From Gnetum montanum (lineage: Eukaryota > Streptophyta > Gnetopsida > Gnetales > Gnetaceae): DNA of 64,000 nucleotides. Under the pieces are notes generated by a model. That model searched no databases, was not told the origin of the DNA, and was given only the letters and a program-made list of their open reading frames with translations. A program made the translations under genes and the position numbers. Of this stretch, positions 34,741-45,287 are shown in pieces (positions within the stretch are counted from its first letter, which is position 1; each line of letters opens with the position of its first letter). Where the stretch lies: NCBI GenBank assembly GCA_015680685.1, contig MNCI01009529.1, forward strand, positions 142,570 through 206,569, in the 5' to 3' direction.

Positions 34741-37700
34741 GCATACAAGCGTCTTTGTTCACCCTTGGTCCTTACCAAATCTCATGGTGACCTCATTAAA
34801 TGCATTAATTCCCAATGCCTAGATGTTGATCACACAACCCATTATGACTACATAACATCTGTAGAAGCACCGCTAGGTTGGCCTAACCATCTAGTTAGGG
34901 CTCTTAATCTAGAGGTAGGTGACATCATTGAGGATCCCCTCATCAAAGTCCCTGTAGCAACACTCAGCGATGAGGTAAAAACACTAAAACTTAGTTCCTT
35001 GTTAGAGCCTCAACATACCCAAAGCATTGTGAAAACACTCAACTACAACATCAAGGCATTTGCATGGTCCTATAAAGACATGTTAGGCTTAGATCCTTGC
35101 ATAGTGTAGCACAATATCATCCTCAATCCTCACATATAACTAGTTAAATAGAAAGCTTGTAAGGTTAGGCCTAAGGTGGTGTTGACAATTCATGATGAAA
35201 TCACCAAGCTTTACAAGGTTGGTTTCATCTGGGCCATTAACTATGTAGACTAGGTCTCCAACATCATGGTTGTACCTAAGAAAAATGGAAGCATATGCAT
35301 TTGCATAGACTTCAAGAACCTAAACAAGGTGACCATCAAAGATGATTTTTTTTGTTGCCTAGTATCAATCAATTGGTTGATACCATGACTAGTCATGCCT
35401 TGTTGTCCTTCATGGATGAGTTCTCTATTTACAATTATATTTAGATCAACTTAGAGCACCAACTCAGTACAATCTTCATGAACCCCTAGGGTACATTTTT
35501 CTATACAATGATGCCTTCAGCCTAAAGAATGCAAGAGCAACCTACTAATGCATTATGATGTACATCTTTAGTGACTACTTATTACACTTGCTCAATGACT
35601 ATGTTGATGACATAGTAGTTAAGTCAAAAATGACAAATGATCATGCAAATGACTTAGATTGCGCACTCAAATGTTGCCTTAAACATGACCTTAAGCTGAA
35701 TCAAAATAAGTGTGTCTTCAACATTAAGACATGTTTCATGCTAGGTTTTGTGGTATCAAAAACAGGCATACACGTACACCCCAATAAGGTTAAGGCCATC
35801 ATCAACTTAGCACCATCAACTAACCTTAAGGAGCTACGTGGGTTATAAGGTAGATTACAATTCATACATCAATTTATCACATGGTTGACTGATAAGCTAC
35901 AACCAATGCAACATTTGCTAAAAAAGGGAGTTCACTTTGAGTGGATAGCTCAATTCCAAGAGGCATTTGACAACCTTAAGCAGGAGTTGGCTCAGATTCT
36001 AATAGTCTATCCTCCATAAGGAGATAAACCTTTTTACATCAACCTTACAACTTCTGACATGTCCATTGCTTCTTTGCTCTATCAAAAGTGAGACGATGGC
36101 TCAAAGGTTCCTGTATACTACCCAAGCCGTGCATTAGTGGCCCATGAAGCAAAATGCAATGATATGAAAAAGAACTACCTCACCTTAGTCTTTGTACTTA
36201 AGAAGTGGAGGCATTATCTCTTTTGTAGGCAGGTAAACATCATTTGCAAAAGTAATGTACTCCAAGAAATCACTACAAAAATTTATGAAAGTAATCAAAT
36301 TGCATGGTGGAAAGCAATAATCATGGAGTTTGAACTGCATTACATAGCACAAGCATCAACTAAAGGTTAAGTGATAGCTTCACAACTCACGGATTCACCA
36401 ATAAACAATCAAGTGACAATAGATTTGGAATTTCTAGATGAGCTTGTTACCAGTATAAGTCAAGTGCCTGCAAACTTTGAGGCAATTTTACACTTAGATG
36501 GCACTTCAACCTCTCAAAGGGGTAGTGCTACTGCAATAATCACATTTCCCTCTAGGGAGATCTGATCCTTCACTTATCATTTTATATTTCCTTGCACTAA
36601 CAATGTAGCAGCCTCATAGTAGCTTGCAACCTAGGAATTCAGAACCTAGTGATCTGAGGCCATTTGCAATTAGTCATCAACCAAGTTACAAAGGTTTATG
36701 TTTACAAAGCACAACACTTACAACCTTATTGTGACTTGGTGAGGCACTTTCTATGATGGTTTGCAATCATAGATATCCTACACATTCCTTGCAATGAAAA
36801 TTCCATTACCAATGCATTAGCTATGCTAGCCTTAAGCGTTGCACCTGACATGTTTCATGCCTTACCTACCTTAGTAATGGGTTACATCAAACTTATTACA
36901 CAAGTAATTGACATTGCATCCATAGCCACAACAAGCATAGCACATGCACGAGAGCATGATTGTGTTTCCAAGGTTAACATGTACGATATGTGTTAATGGC
37001 ATGGCAACCTAATGCATGTGCCACCCACTAAATTGCATACCACATAGATCATGTGGCCATTCCAATGTTCGGAGTTGGATATCATAGGGTTTGTCATGCT
37101 TAAATCCTCCATAGGACATAGCTTCATCATAATTGTAACTAAATATTTTACCAAATGGGTTGAGGCCATTCCCCTAAAGAGGACCACATCACAGCAGGTT
37201 TGCAAGTTCATCCTTGACAACATAGTGACTTGATTTGGTCTACCCATGACTATAGTCATAGACAACAGTCATAGTTTAGTAGTGTAGAAACCAAAGCTTT
37301 CTGCAAATACCTTGGCATTAAGCATTCCTTCTTGTTGCCATACTACTTGCAAGAGAATGGCCAAATAGAGGCCATAAATAAGGTCATCATCAATCTTCTA
37401 AAGAAGATGCTTAGCAGTAGCAAATGACGATGGCATGAGTAGCTGATCTATGCACTATGGGCCTACTGCATAACACACAGAACAACAATAGGTAAGTACC
37501 ATATAGCCTTGTATATGGATCTAAAGCTATTTTACCTTTTGAATTGTAGATCTCCTTGCTCCGAATAATCCTCTCGAGCTTCATTGATGAGGCCCAAAAT
37601 AATGAGTTGAGAGACATTGACCTTGACTCCATAGAGGAGGAGTGCATGAATATGTTTGATTGCATTGAATAGTACCAAGAGAAGCAATGGAAAAAGTACC

Positions 37701-37910
37701 ACCACAATCAACATTAATGCTCAATCAAGAGAGGGGATTTGGTCCTCAAGGTCATTTGTGAACCCACGGACAAATTCTCAACCAACTAGGAAGGGCCTTT
37801 CTTGGTCACCAAGGTCTATGACAATGAAGTATTCAAGCTTGCTGATATAGATAGCAACAAGTTTACCAATTCGATCAATCATTCATACTTGAAGCTATAC
37901 TATGCCTAAC
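34741..37910 (+). pseudogene. pol of element 5: RT, RNase H, second RNase H, integrase (broken)
   Basis: In order: the lead-in (VRALNLEVGDIIEDPLIKVP near 34890) and NYNIKAFAWSYKDMLGLDP before the RT; RT with ICIDFKNLN near 35300 and the YVDD box at 35600-35611; LNQNKCVFN and NLKELRGL near 35700-35850; the RT-linked RNase H (about 35930-36370); a second RNase H of the type seen in Tat-lineage elements (HLDGTSTSQRG near 36490, then FPCTNNVA); and the integrase core near 37050-37260 (SELDIIGFVML, TKYFTKWVEAIPLKR, VIDNSH). The coding match ends near 37910. Reverse transcription and genome integration are the family functions. More than twenty stops and several frameshifts; inactive. No gag-protease lies directly before it; array B and the antisense gene do. 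Confidence 0.9.
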
Positions 37911-37939
37911 ATGCAGCGTTGCATCAACAATAAAGCAAG

Positions 37940-38262
37940 GTAAGCGAGAGTCTACTATGACTTTAAATTGGCATAGATAGTCCACTACAACTATAAACTA
38001 GCACAACATAGTTTGCTATGAATTTAAACTAGTATAGATAGTTTGCTACAAGTATAAACTGGCATAGCTCATCATTGGGCTACGATGGTAAACTAGCACC
38101 CACAGCATAGTCTGCTATGACTATAAATTGGCACAACTCATCCTTACATCATGATGATAAAATAGCACAACCTCCACCATCTACTACAATGTTAAACTAG
38201 CACATAATGGTCCACTAGAACCTTAAATTGGCACATCATGGTTTACCAGGATCTTAAATTGG
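37940..38262 (+). repeat. Tandem array C of element 5
   Basis: About nine units, roughly 30 bp where intact, with AGTCCACTACAACTATAAAC or AGTTTGCTATGAATTTAAAC cores followed by TAGCACA or TGGCATA. Equivalent to 1-370 of element 0. Confidence 0.88.
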
Positions 38263-39892
38263 GTTCCCAGTTCAACACATACAACTCAACATACATAGTT
38301 TTGGGGACAAGCGAGTGCAAATACTTCCCATCCTCTGTCAACTGCCCACATCTTACTTGGTTAAACAAGGTGGAACATTGTAGTTCTAGAATGAAGTTTA
38401 CATCATCAAGAAAAAGCCTCTAGAACACTTGTAGCACTACCCTTGGCATTTTGCTAATCCTCCAAAAATGCCCTTGGGCATTTTGCTAACCTTTCGAAGC
38501 TACTACCACAATCGCTAATAGTACCATCCATAGGCTATGCCAACAACATCGTCGGCCTTGGGTGTTTCATTGGTGGTTTGGGCTCTCATCATTACCACCA
38601 TCCACTAAAGTCCTAGTAGTACTATGGCACAACTGCAACATTGCAATTCTCTAGCCCTCACCATTGCCTAGGCTTGGAAGTGCATCTAGCAGCATGGCTC
38701 CCCATCGTCCTACTAGATTTCTAAGCTCCTACCCTTGGTGTGGTATCTCAAGCACTTGCATTACCATAACCTTTGGCGACCTCGTTGGCCTCTCTTGGGT
38801 GTTTGCTTTTGGTGTGGTTGCTAGGGCTTTTGTAGCCTTCTAGCTTTGACATCTACATTGGCCTTCTTGCTTTGGCACTGCAAGCTTGTGCAATTGGTCT
38901 AGCACTTGCAACACTTGCAGCTAGCAGTTTGTTCTTATCTCTCATGTTGTGTGGTGGTTTTCTTGTTTCCTTTGCATTATGTTTGTAGGATGAAGCCCTG
39001 GAGGTAGTCATTCGAAGGCATGGATCATCGTAGCAATAAGGCACCACATTGCTCCAACATTCTTGATTGGATTTTCCAAGATGACTGAGAGTGCACATCC
39101 CTACTATCTTGTTATAGCCTACTCACATTTACCCCTCCACCTTACATTTTCCCACCTTCCCTACAAACTTCTCTGATGTATATGAAACCCTTCTTTTAGT
39201 TGATCATAGAACCCATGACAAACATAATGCAACTCATCCCATGGAAAGCCTATGTGGGCTGGTCAAAGCCCAAGTAGATGTAACACAACTCATCTCGGGG
39301 AGGAAACACCTATCCTACAGACGTGATGCAATTGCCTCTAAGCAAAGCTTTTTGGCTGGCATGTAGTCCACTCGATGATAAGCATGTTGTAGCTAGAATT
39401 TTTCAAAAAAATAAAAAAAAGAGAAAAAAATCAAAAAGTAGGATAAAGCATATCCCTAAGCAAAATCTAACAGAGCTGCAATTTCCCAACTAGTTTAACC
39501 CTGAATTCATGATGGCCTTCTCATAAGTAATCTAATGAGAAGCCAACATGTTAGGGGTAAGCCATCTTTGTGCTATGGGTGAAGGCTCTTTCACAAGCAC
39601 TTCGATGAAAGGCCATCATTTGACGACAAGCCACCCTGGTGCCATGATGATAGTTAGTAATGTTGACTCCACATCTTGTAGCATGATATATCGTTTGCAT
39701 CTCATTCCTCCATTTCTATTCCCAAGCCAATTCCCTACACCCATTACCTATAGCATGCCATGATCTTTAGCACTCTTGAGCCTAACAAAGTACCATCTGA
39801 TCAAGTACCGATGAGTGATGTTGGTGTTGTCTTTACTATGATGTTTTGGATTCTTTATTGACATCCCTCAAGCCACTCCTCCAAATGTTGAC
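38263..39892 (+). other. 3' untranslated region of element 5
   Basis: About 1.6 kb without a gene. Parts align with the 3' UTR of element 0 (GTTTGTAGGATGA block near 38985, and 39800-39890). Contains an A-rich run at 39405-39445. Confidence 0.6.
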
Positions 39893-39900
39893 AAAGAGGG
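39893..39900 (+). other. Polypurine tract, element 5
   Basis: AAAGAGGG, five bases before the LTR start; matches 1355-1363. Confidence 0.75.
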
Positions 39901-40019
39901 ACTAGTGAAACACCACCAAATTCAGGAAACAACACTTCAACAACAAATTTGTCTAAGTATCAACATAAGGTAATTTTTTTCTAAGTGTTTGGCCCATGAT
40001 CCCATTGCTAGGGCTACAC

Positions 40020-40400
40020 TCCAAAGTGTAGCTAGCATAGCATGCAACCAAATCTGCAAAATTTTCTAAGTGTCAAACAATAGCTACAGAAAATTTTCTA
40101 AGTATCTTGCTATGCTCTCCAGCATAGCAGCACTCTGGTAGCCATTCTGCACTAGTGTCAAGCTAGAAGTTGTTAAGCTAGCTCAGCATGGAAGAGGCAT
40201 TTGGTAGATTTTCTAACTCTTGAAGCTACCCCTCCTGCTACACTCTCAAGTGTAGCTAGCATTGCAGGAATAAGAACTAAATTTTTTGCCAAATTTTTCT
40301 AAGTGTCTATGCTACACTCTCTCCCATCCTGCTATTCTCTCTAGTGTAGCAAGCATAGCAACACTGGAATTCAATTTTCACAAGAATTTCCAAACTATTA
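40020..40400 (+). repeat. U3 word array (CTATGCTACACTCT/TAGCATAGCA type), element 5
   Basis: Words such as AGTGTAGCTAGCATAGCATG, CTATGCTCTCCAGCATAGCAG and CTATGCTACACTCTC recur, forming inverted repeats. Confidence 0.7.
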
Positions 40401-40807
40401 TGCTATGCTCTAGCTACGTCCAAAAGCTTTTAGAGCTCAACACAAGCCTTCATTCAAGCTTCAACACTCCTTTGACAAGTAGGATCAACAACTTGCACTC
40501 ATTTCTTACTTCCCTCTCTATGTCCCAAAATTGTACCTATGCTCGGTTCCACTTGAAAGAGGGGAAAATGTAGTCTTGAAGCATAGCCTTCAAATTGCAC
40601 TATTTTGCATTATTTGTAGGTACATTATGGTCTTGGCACATGTAGTCTTAGCAGTGTAGCTAGAGTTTGGTAGTCTCTTGGGATTTAGTGAAGCACACCA
40701 GAGTGTAGCACCAGTTGTTCTAGTGGGAGCATAGCAAAGATCAACATAGCTCCACCTACCCCTTCACCATGTAACACTTAATCTACACTTTGTGCTAACC
40801 CTAAGCC

Positions 40808-40815
40808 TATAAATA
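40808..40815 (+). promoter_or_regulatory. TATA box of element 5 LTR
   Basis: TATAAATA in GCCTATAAATACCCCC. Confidence 0.65.
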
Positions 40816-41570
40816 CCCCCATATTCCACACTCTAGGGGATTGGCAATTCACTGTAGTGGTGGGCATTTGAAGTTAGCATCTCAGAGCATCGTCTAGCAC
40901 TTGAAGCACCTTGAGCACCCCATATACCAGAGCATATTAACACCTTGGCAACACCTTTGCATCCCACTCAACACCATAGCACACTGCAAGCCTGCATGAC
41001 ACCACAATAGCCAACCCAGTAGACATGGACCTTACAATGGACATTAGTCTTAGGCTCAAGACACCCTAGAGACTCTAGCTATGCTAAAACTATGCCTATC
41101 TATACACCACATACCTTCAAAAGTCTCATTTGTAATTTCTATGCTTCCCATTTGGGGTGGTAACATTCTTTCTTCCTCTCAAACTTCATTTCATTTTAAG
41201 CATTTCCTTCGTTACATCTCAGGCATTTTCTTTGACATTCAGTACCACATCCACATTTTTCACTATTCTACATGTTCTTTGCATACTCACACCATCGTTC
41301 TTGTGCCAGGAGACTTACCCACATTCAGGCTTAGTCAGCCTCAATACTGCCAAGAACATCTTCAATGCTTGCATTTTTTGGCTAACCATGCCATCCCCCG
41401 GTTGCACCTAATACCCTGGTTGTAGTTGGCAAAGTCCCTATTCAATTGACAAGACCATTGAGGGCACTTTTCCTTTTTTCCTAGCAAAGGCCCTCATGCT
41501 GAGGCAGGGTTAAGGCTATGCACCCGTGAACCCCTCGACATTCTAGCCACTAACATTTTCAGTTATCACA

Positions 41571-42226
41571 TGCCCAACCATAGTATTGGTAAGTTGGTCA
41601 ATACTAGGCAAATGGAAATAATCCTTGATGGTTGCCTTATTCAAGTCTCAGAAATCAATATAGATACATATACTTCCATTTTTCTTAGGAACTACCACTA
41701 TGTTGGATACCCATTTCATGTAATTGAGAGCTCTAATGAAACCATCCTAATATAGTTTTGTGATTTCATCACAAACTACCAGGGCTAAATCTAGTCTACT
41801 CTTATGAAATTTTTGTTTAACTTGCTTAATACTAGGGTCAAGTATGATGTGTTGTACTAGGAATGGCTCAAGACCTTGCATATCTTCATATGACTAGGCA
41901 AAGACTTCAATGTTGTTTTGGAGGACCTTGGTGATGTCTTGATCCTATTGAGGTTCCATTGGTGAACTTAGTTTTAGTGTTTTCTCCTCACCACTATGTG
42001 TTGTGATAGAAATGTCAACTAGAGAGTCTTTAATGATGTCGCTAGCCTCAAGGTCAAGGGTTTTGACTAGGTTTTCAAGCCATTCTAGGGGTCTCTCTAT
42101 AGAGGCTATTTGGTTGACAAAATTCTTAGGCTCAAGATCCAGGAAATTAGGGTCAATCAAATGTTCAACATTCCCATGGGGTTCACTTAGGTTGAGAGGT
42201 AAGTTAATCAACACCCAAGTGCCCAT
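41571..42226 (-). pseudogene. N-terminal RT region, element 4 (broken)
   Basis: Minus strand. The lead-in contains WLENLVKTLDLEASDIIKD and GEEKTLKLSSPMEPQ, matching VRALNLEVGDIIEDPL and LKLSSLLEPQ of element 5. The first RT motifs (IYIDF then DLNKATIKD) and DQLTNTMVGH follow before element 5 interrupts at 41570. Stops are present. Element 4 is the oldest member of the nest. Confidence 0.85.
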
Positions 42227-42880
42227 ACTCTAATATTGTAGGGCAACCATAAGCATATTAAATGGCACTTGGATGATATAATGATAAAAATCTATAAAAT
42301 AATGCTAAAAATAATGCAAAATCTTTGGTAATAGTGCATAAATAAGTCAAGTGTGTTGAAATGGAGGATAAAAAGGGTCTAAATAGGGTCAACAGATATA
42401 ATGAGATATGAGTCAAAGGTAGTGTAAGGTCAAACATGGTTAACTATGATTACATTTTGCTAGTTTTAGGCCTTAGCAGGTTATATGATGATCAACTGGT
42501 ATCAAATGATGGTTAAGGATGGTCAAACCCCATCAAATGACATCAATTGATGGTCAAACAAGGTTAACTAAGGCAACAAGAGATATAATAAGGTAGATAT
42601 GATAAACAAAATCCATGTAGTAGCTAAATGAGGTCAATTGATGATAATAAAGGTCAAAAATTCATAATAAGATTAAAATAAGTCAAAACACAATGAAATA
42701 AGGCCAAATCAATCAGAGTGTAAAACATATGGTAAAAAAAGATCAACCAAGGTTAAATAGGATTATGTTTTGCTAGTTTTAGGCTTTAACAAGCCATGGT
42801 ATTAGGCCATAGGGTTAACAAGATAATTTAAGCATACGATGAGGTTGTTGTACAGTTGTTTAAAGGTACAAGCGAAACCT
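42227..42880. other. Decayed array B and spacer, element 4
   Basis: AT-rich with GGTCAA-rich stretches. Two isolated array units, TTTTGCTAGTTTTAGGCCTTAGC near 42455 and TTTTGCTAGTTTTAGGCTTTAAC near 42769, place a degenerated array B between the pol start and the antisense gene. No gene. Confidence 0.6.
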
Positions 42881-42884
42881 TTTC

Positions 42885-44660
42885 CTATAACTATGCTAGA
42901 CCCAGTTGGGACTATGCTAGTCTGGCATAGTTGGGATAGGCATGAGCATAGTCAATATTAATAGGTAGTTTCCCAAGTTTGTTATTGCCAAATTTGGAAT
43001 CTTGATGGTCTGTATGGCTAGGGTAGTGGACTAGGATTGAAGATTGGTGAACCTTGGCATCGTTTTGACCCTCCAAAAGTTGCAAATGTGTCAAAAGCTA
43101 CTGACTACATTGGGACTATGCTGGCCAGCATAGTCCTAGCATAGATGCATGGGAGAAGGAGGTTTGTAGGGTGTTGGAGTTAAAATTAGTGCTCCATCAA
43201 CTTTCTAGGATAGCGTAGGATCTTGGAAAGGTTGAATTAGTTATTTGGAGGTCAAAACATGTTACTAAAAGTGAGATTTGGAACCACATACCTAAGAACT
43301 ATGCTAGCTAGCATAGTTGAAGATGGCCCAACATAGATTAATGGAATCTAGTGTTTTAATGGTCAAGAAAAGGTGAAATTGGAGCTAACTTTAGGGTTTT
43401 ATTATTCTAGACTTTCTTGATTAAATTTTAGATCATTGTGATATTAGTACAACTACTCTGGAGCAAGAACTATGATGGGACTATGTGGGCCAGCATATTC
43501 CTAGCCTATGACAACATAGTTATACATAAATCTTCACTCTAGGTGAGTTTTCATGATTGTTCGACCAAGTTCTTAGGTTCCCAGGATTACTGGTATTCTT
43601 AGTTAGGGTTTTAGCTTAGGATGATTGATTTTGGGGGTTGTTTGGGTGTTGAAATGGCCATACCCCCTTTGGACTACATTGGCCAACATAGTCCCAACAT
43701 AGATGTAGGAATGTGATCAGTTTTCTCCATTCTTAACTCAATTTCTAGGGTTTAGTGATCTTTGAAGATTTTGGCAGGGTTTTGAGGTTGAGATGATGCA
43801 TTGGAAAGTTGATTTGACATGTTCATGGATTATTTTGGAATTTTCACAAGGGGACTACACTAGGATGACACTACCTAGCATAGTCCTAGGCTTTCCCAAC
43901 ATAGTTTGAAGTCTCAAGTGTGTTTTACCTAACTTTGGTTCCACTATTTTGCAATTTAAAGTCATTAGATGTCCCTAGGAAGCTGTGAAGGCCAAGATAT
44001 GTTAATCTAAAGATTGTTTATGGCTTTTGGTGATCAACCCTCACCCAACTACATTGGGACTATGCTAGCCAACATAGTTGGAGTCATCCTTAGCGTAGTT
44101 TCAAGATGGGAGTAGGGTTTATCTCATTTTTGCTTAATCATATTGCATTTTAGGCTTAACAGAGACTTTGGAAAGGTGTGGAGTTCATAGTGTATCATTC
44201 TAAAGGTTCTTTTTGGCTCTAGGTTTTCATCCCTATACAACTACATTAGGACTACATTGGACAACATAGTTGAGACCATTCCTAGTGTAGTACAAAAGTT
44301 GGGATAGGATTTGACTTATTTTCGATTAGTTGTTTACTATTTCAAGGCCACTAGACGCTCTAAGAAGATGTAATGGTTAAGAAATGTTAGTTTGAATGCC
44401 ACTTGGGGCATTCAGTGGTTGTATTCTTATCAACTACACTATAATTATGCTGGCCAACATAGTTGATATAATATGGATGATTTTAGTATTTTTTTTAAGT
44501 ACTTTTGTGAAGTTTTAGAGCTAATGAAGACTCTAGCTAGGGTTTGAGACATTGTGTGGCTATTCTGGAGTCAATTGGGAGTCTAGTTAATGGTGGAAGA
44601 CATGATATCTCTTGGGACTATGCTGGCTAGCATAGTTAGGCTCCTAGCTAGTGTAGTTAC
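42885..44660. repeat. Palindromic array (GGACTATGCTGGCCAGCATAGTCC type) upstream of antisense gene, element 4
   Basis: Ten or more copies of an inverted-repeat core built on GGGACTATGCTGG and CCAGCATAGTCC, usually followed by CTAGCATAG. Copies lie near 42905, 43110, 43305, 43475, 43672, 43858, 44052, 44245, 44440 and 44615, so spacing is close to 200 bp. The copy near 43110 is a nearly perfect 24-bp palindrome. Sequence between cores is diverged, AT-rich and non-coding. Confidence 0.88.
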
Positions 44661-45287
44661 CAAAAATAACAAGTTTTAATGTGAATTTTTTCCTTTCTTA
44701 ATGTTTGGTATCCTCCAATGTCAACATCCAATTACCAATTTTGGGCATAGGATTCTTTGGGTTCAAACATGACATAGATGGGTGGCTAAAAGGTAGGTTT
44801 TGGCAATGGTTGGGGTTTAGAACCCATTCTAAGAGGAAGGCTTAAACCCCTATGCACTTGTTATGGAGAAGCCTAAATCCAAGTGTGTTAGGATTCTTGT
44901 TGTCTTGTTAGAGAGGCACATAGTGAGGCCCACCTCAAATTTGAGTTGTTAAAAAAATTGATTTTCCACTAACCCAACATAGTCCCACCTTCTAATTATG
45001 ATCACAGAGTTATGTGGAACTTCTGTGAATGTCTTTGGGAAACCAAGGTTTTGGTGATTAATGCATAAGTTTGGGAGTGATTTCCACATTATAGTTTTGC
45101 AAAAATCAAACTCCTTACACCATCTCCAATCTATAGTGCATAGCATCAAAGCTTTTATCCTAATCTTGGATTCAAATACATCTATCTTTAGTATAGCCAA
45201 GCCATCCTACACCAAGGAGCAAGAGTAGTTGCTAGAGGATTTTTGAAAGCTTGAAGATTTTGGTGATTTTTTCATTGTTCATTCAAG
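44661..45287. other. Leader region of antisense gene copy C
   Basis: No gene. Non-coding sequence between the palindromic array and the first ATG at 45288. Confidence 0.45.

Larger units (their letters stand above)
39906..41570 (+). mobile_element. 3' LTR of element 5 (family 1), 1,665 bp
   Basis: Starts TGAAACACCACCAAATT and ends CAGTTATCACA. The last 40 bp match the inner end of the element 3 LTR in reverse. From 41571 the minus-strand RT frame of element 4 resumes at a Gly-His position (DQLTNTMVGH), so element 5 is inserted in that gene. The expected target duplicate would be TGCCC (41571-41575); the left copy is outside the window. Confidence 0.85.
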
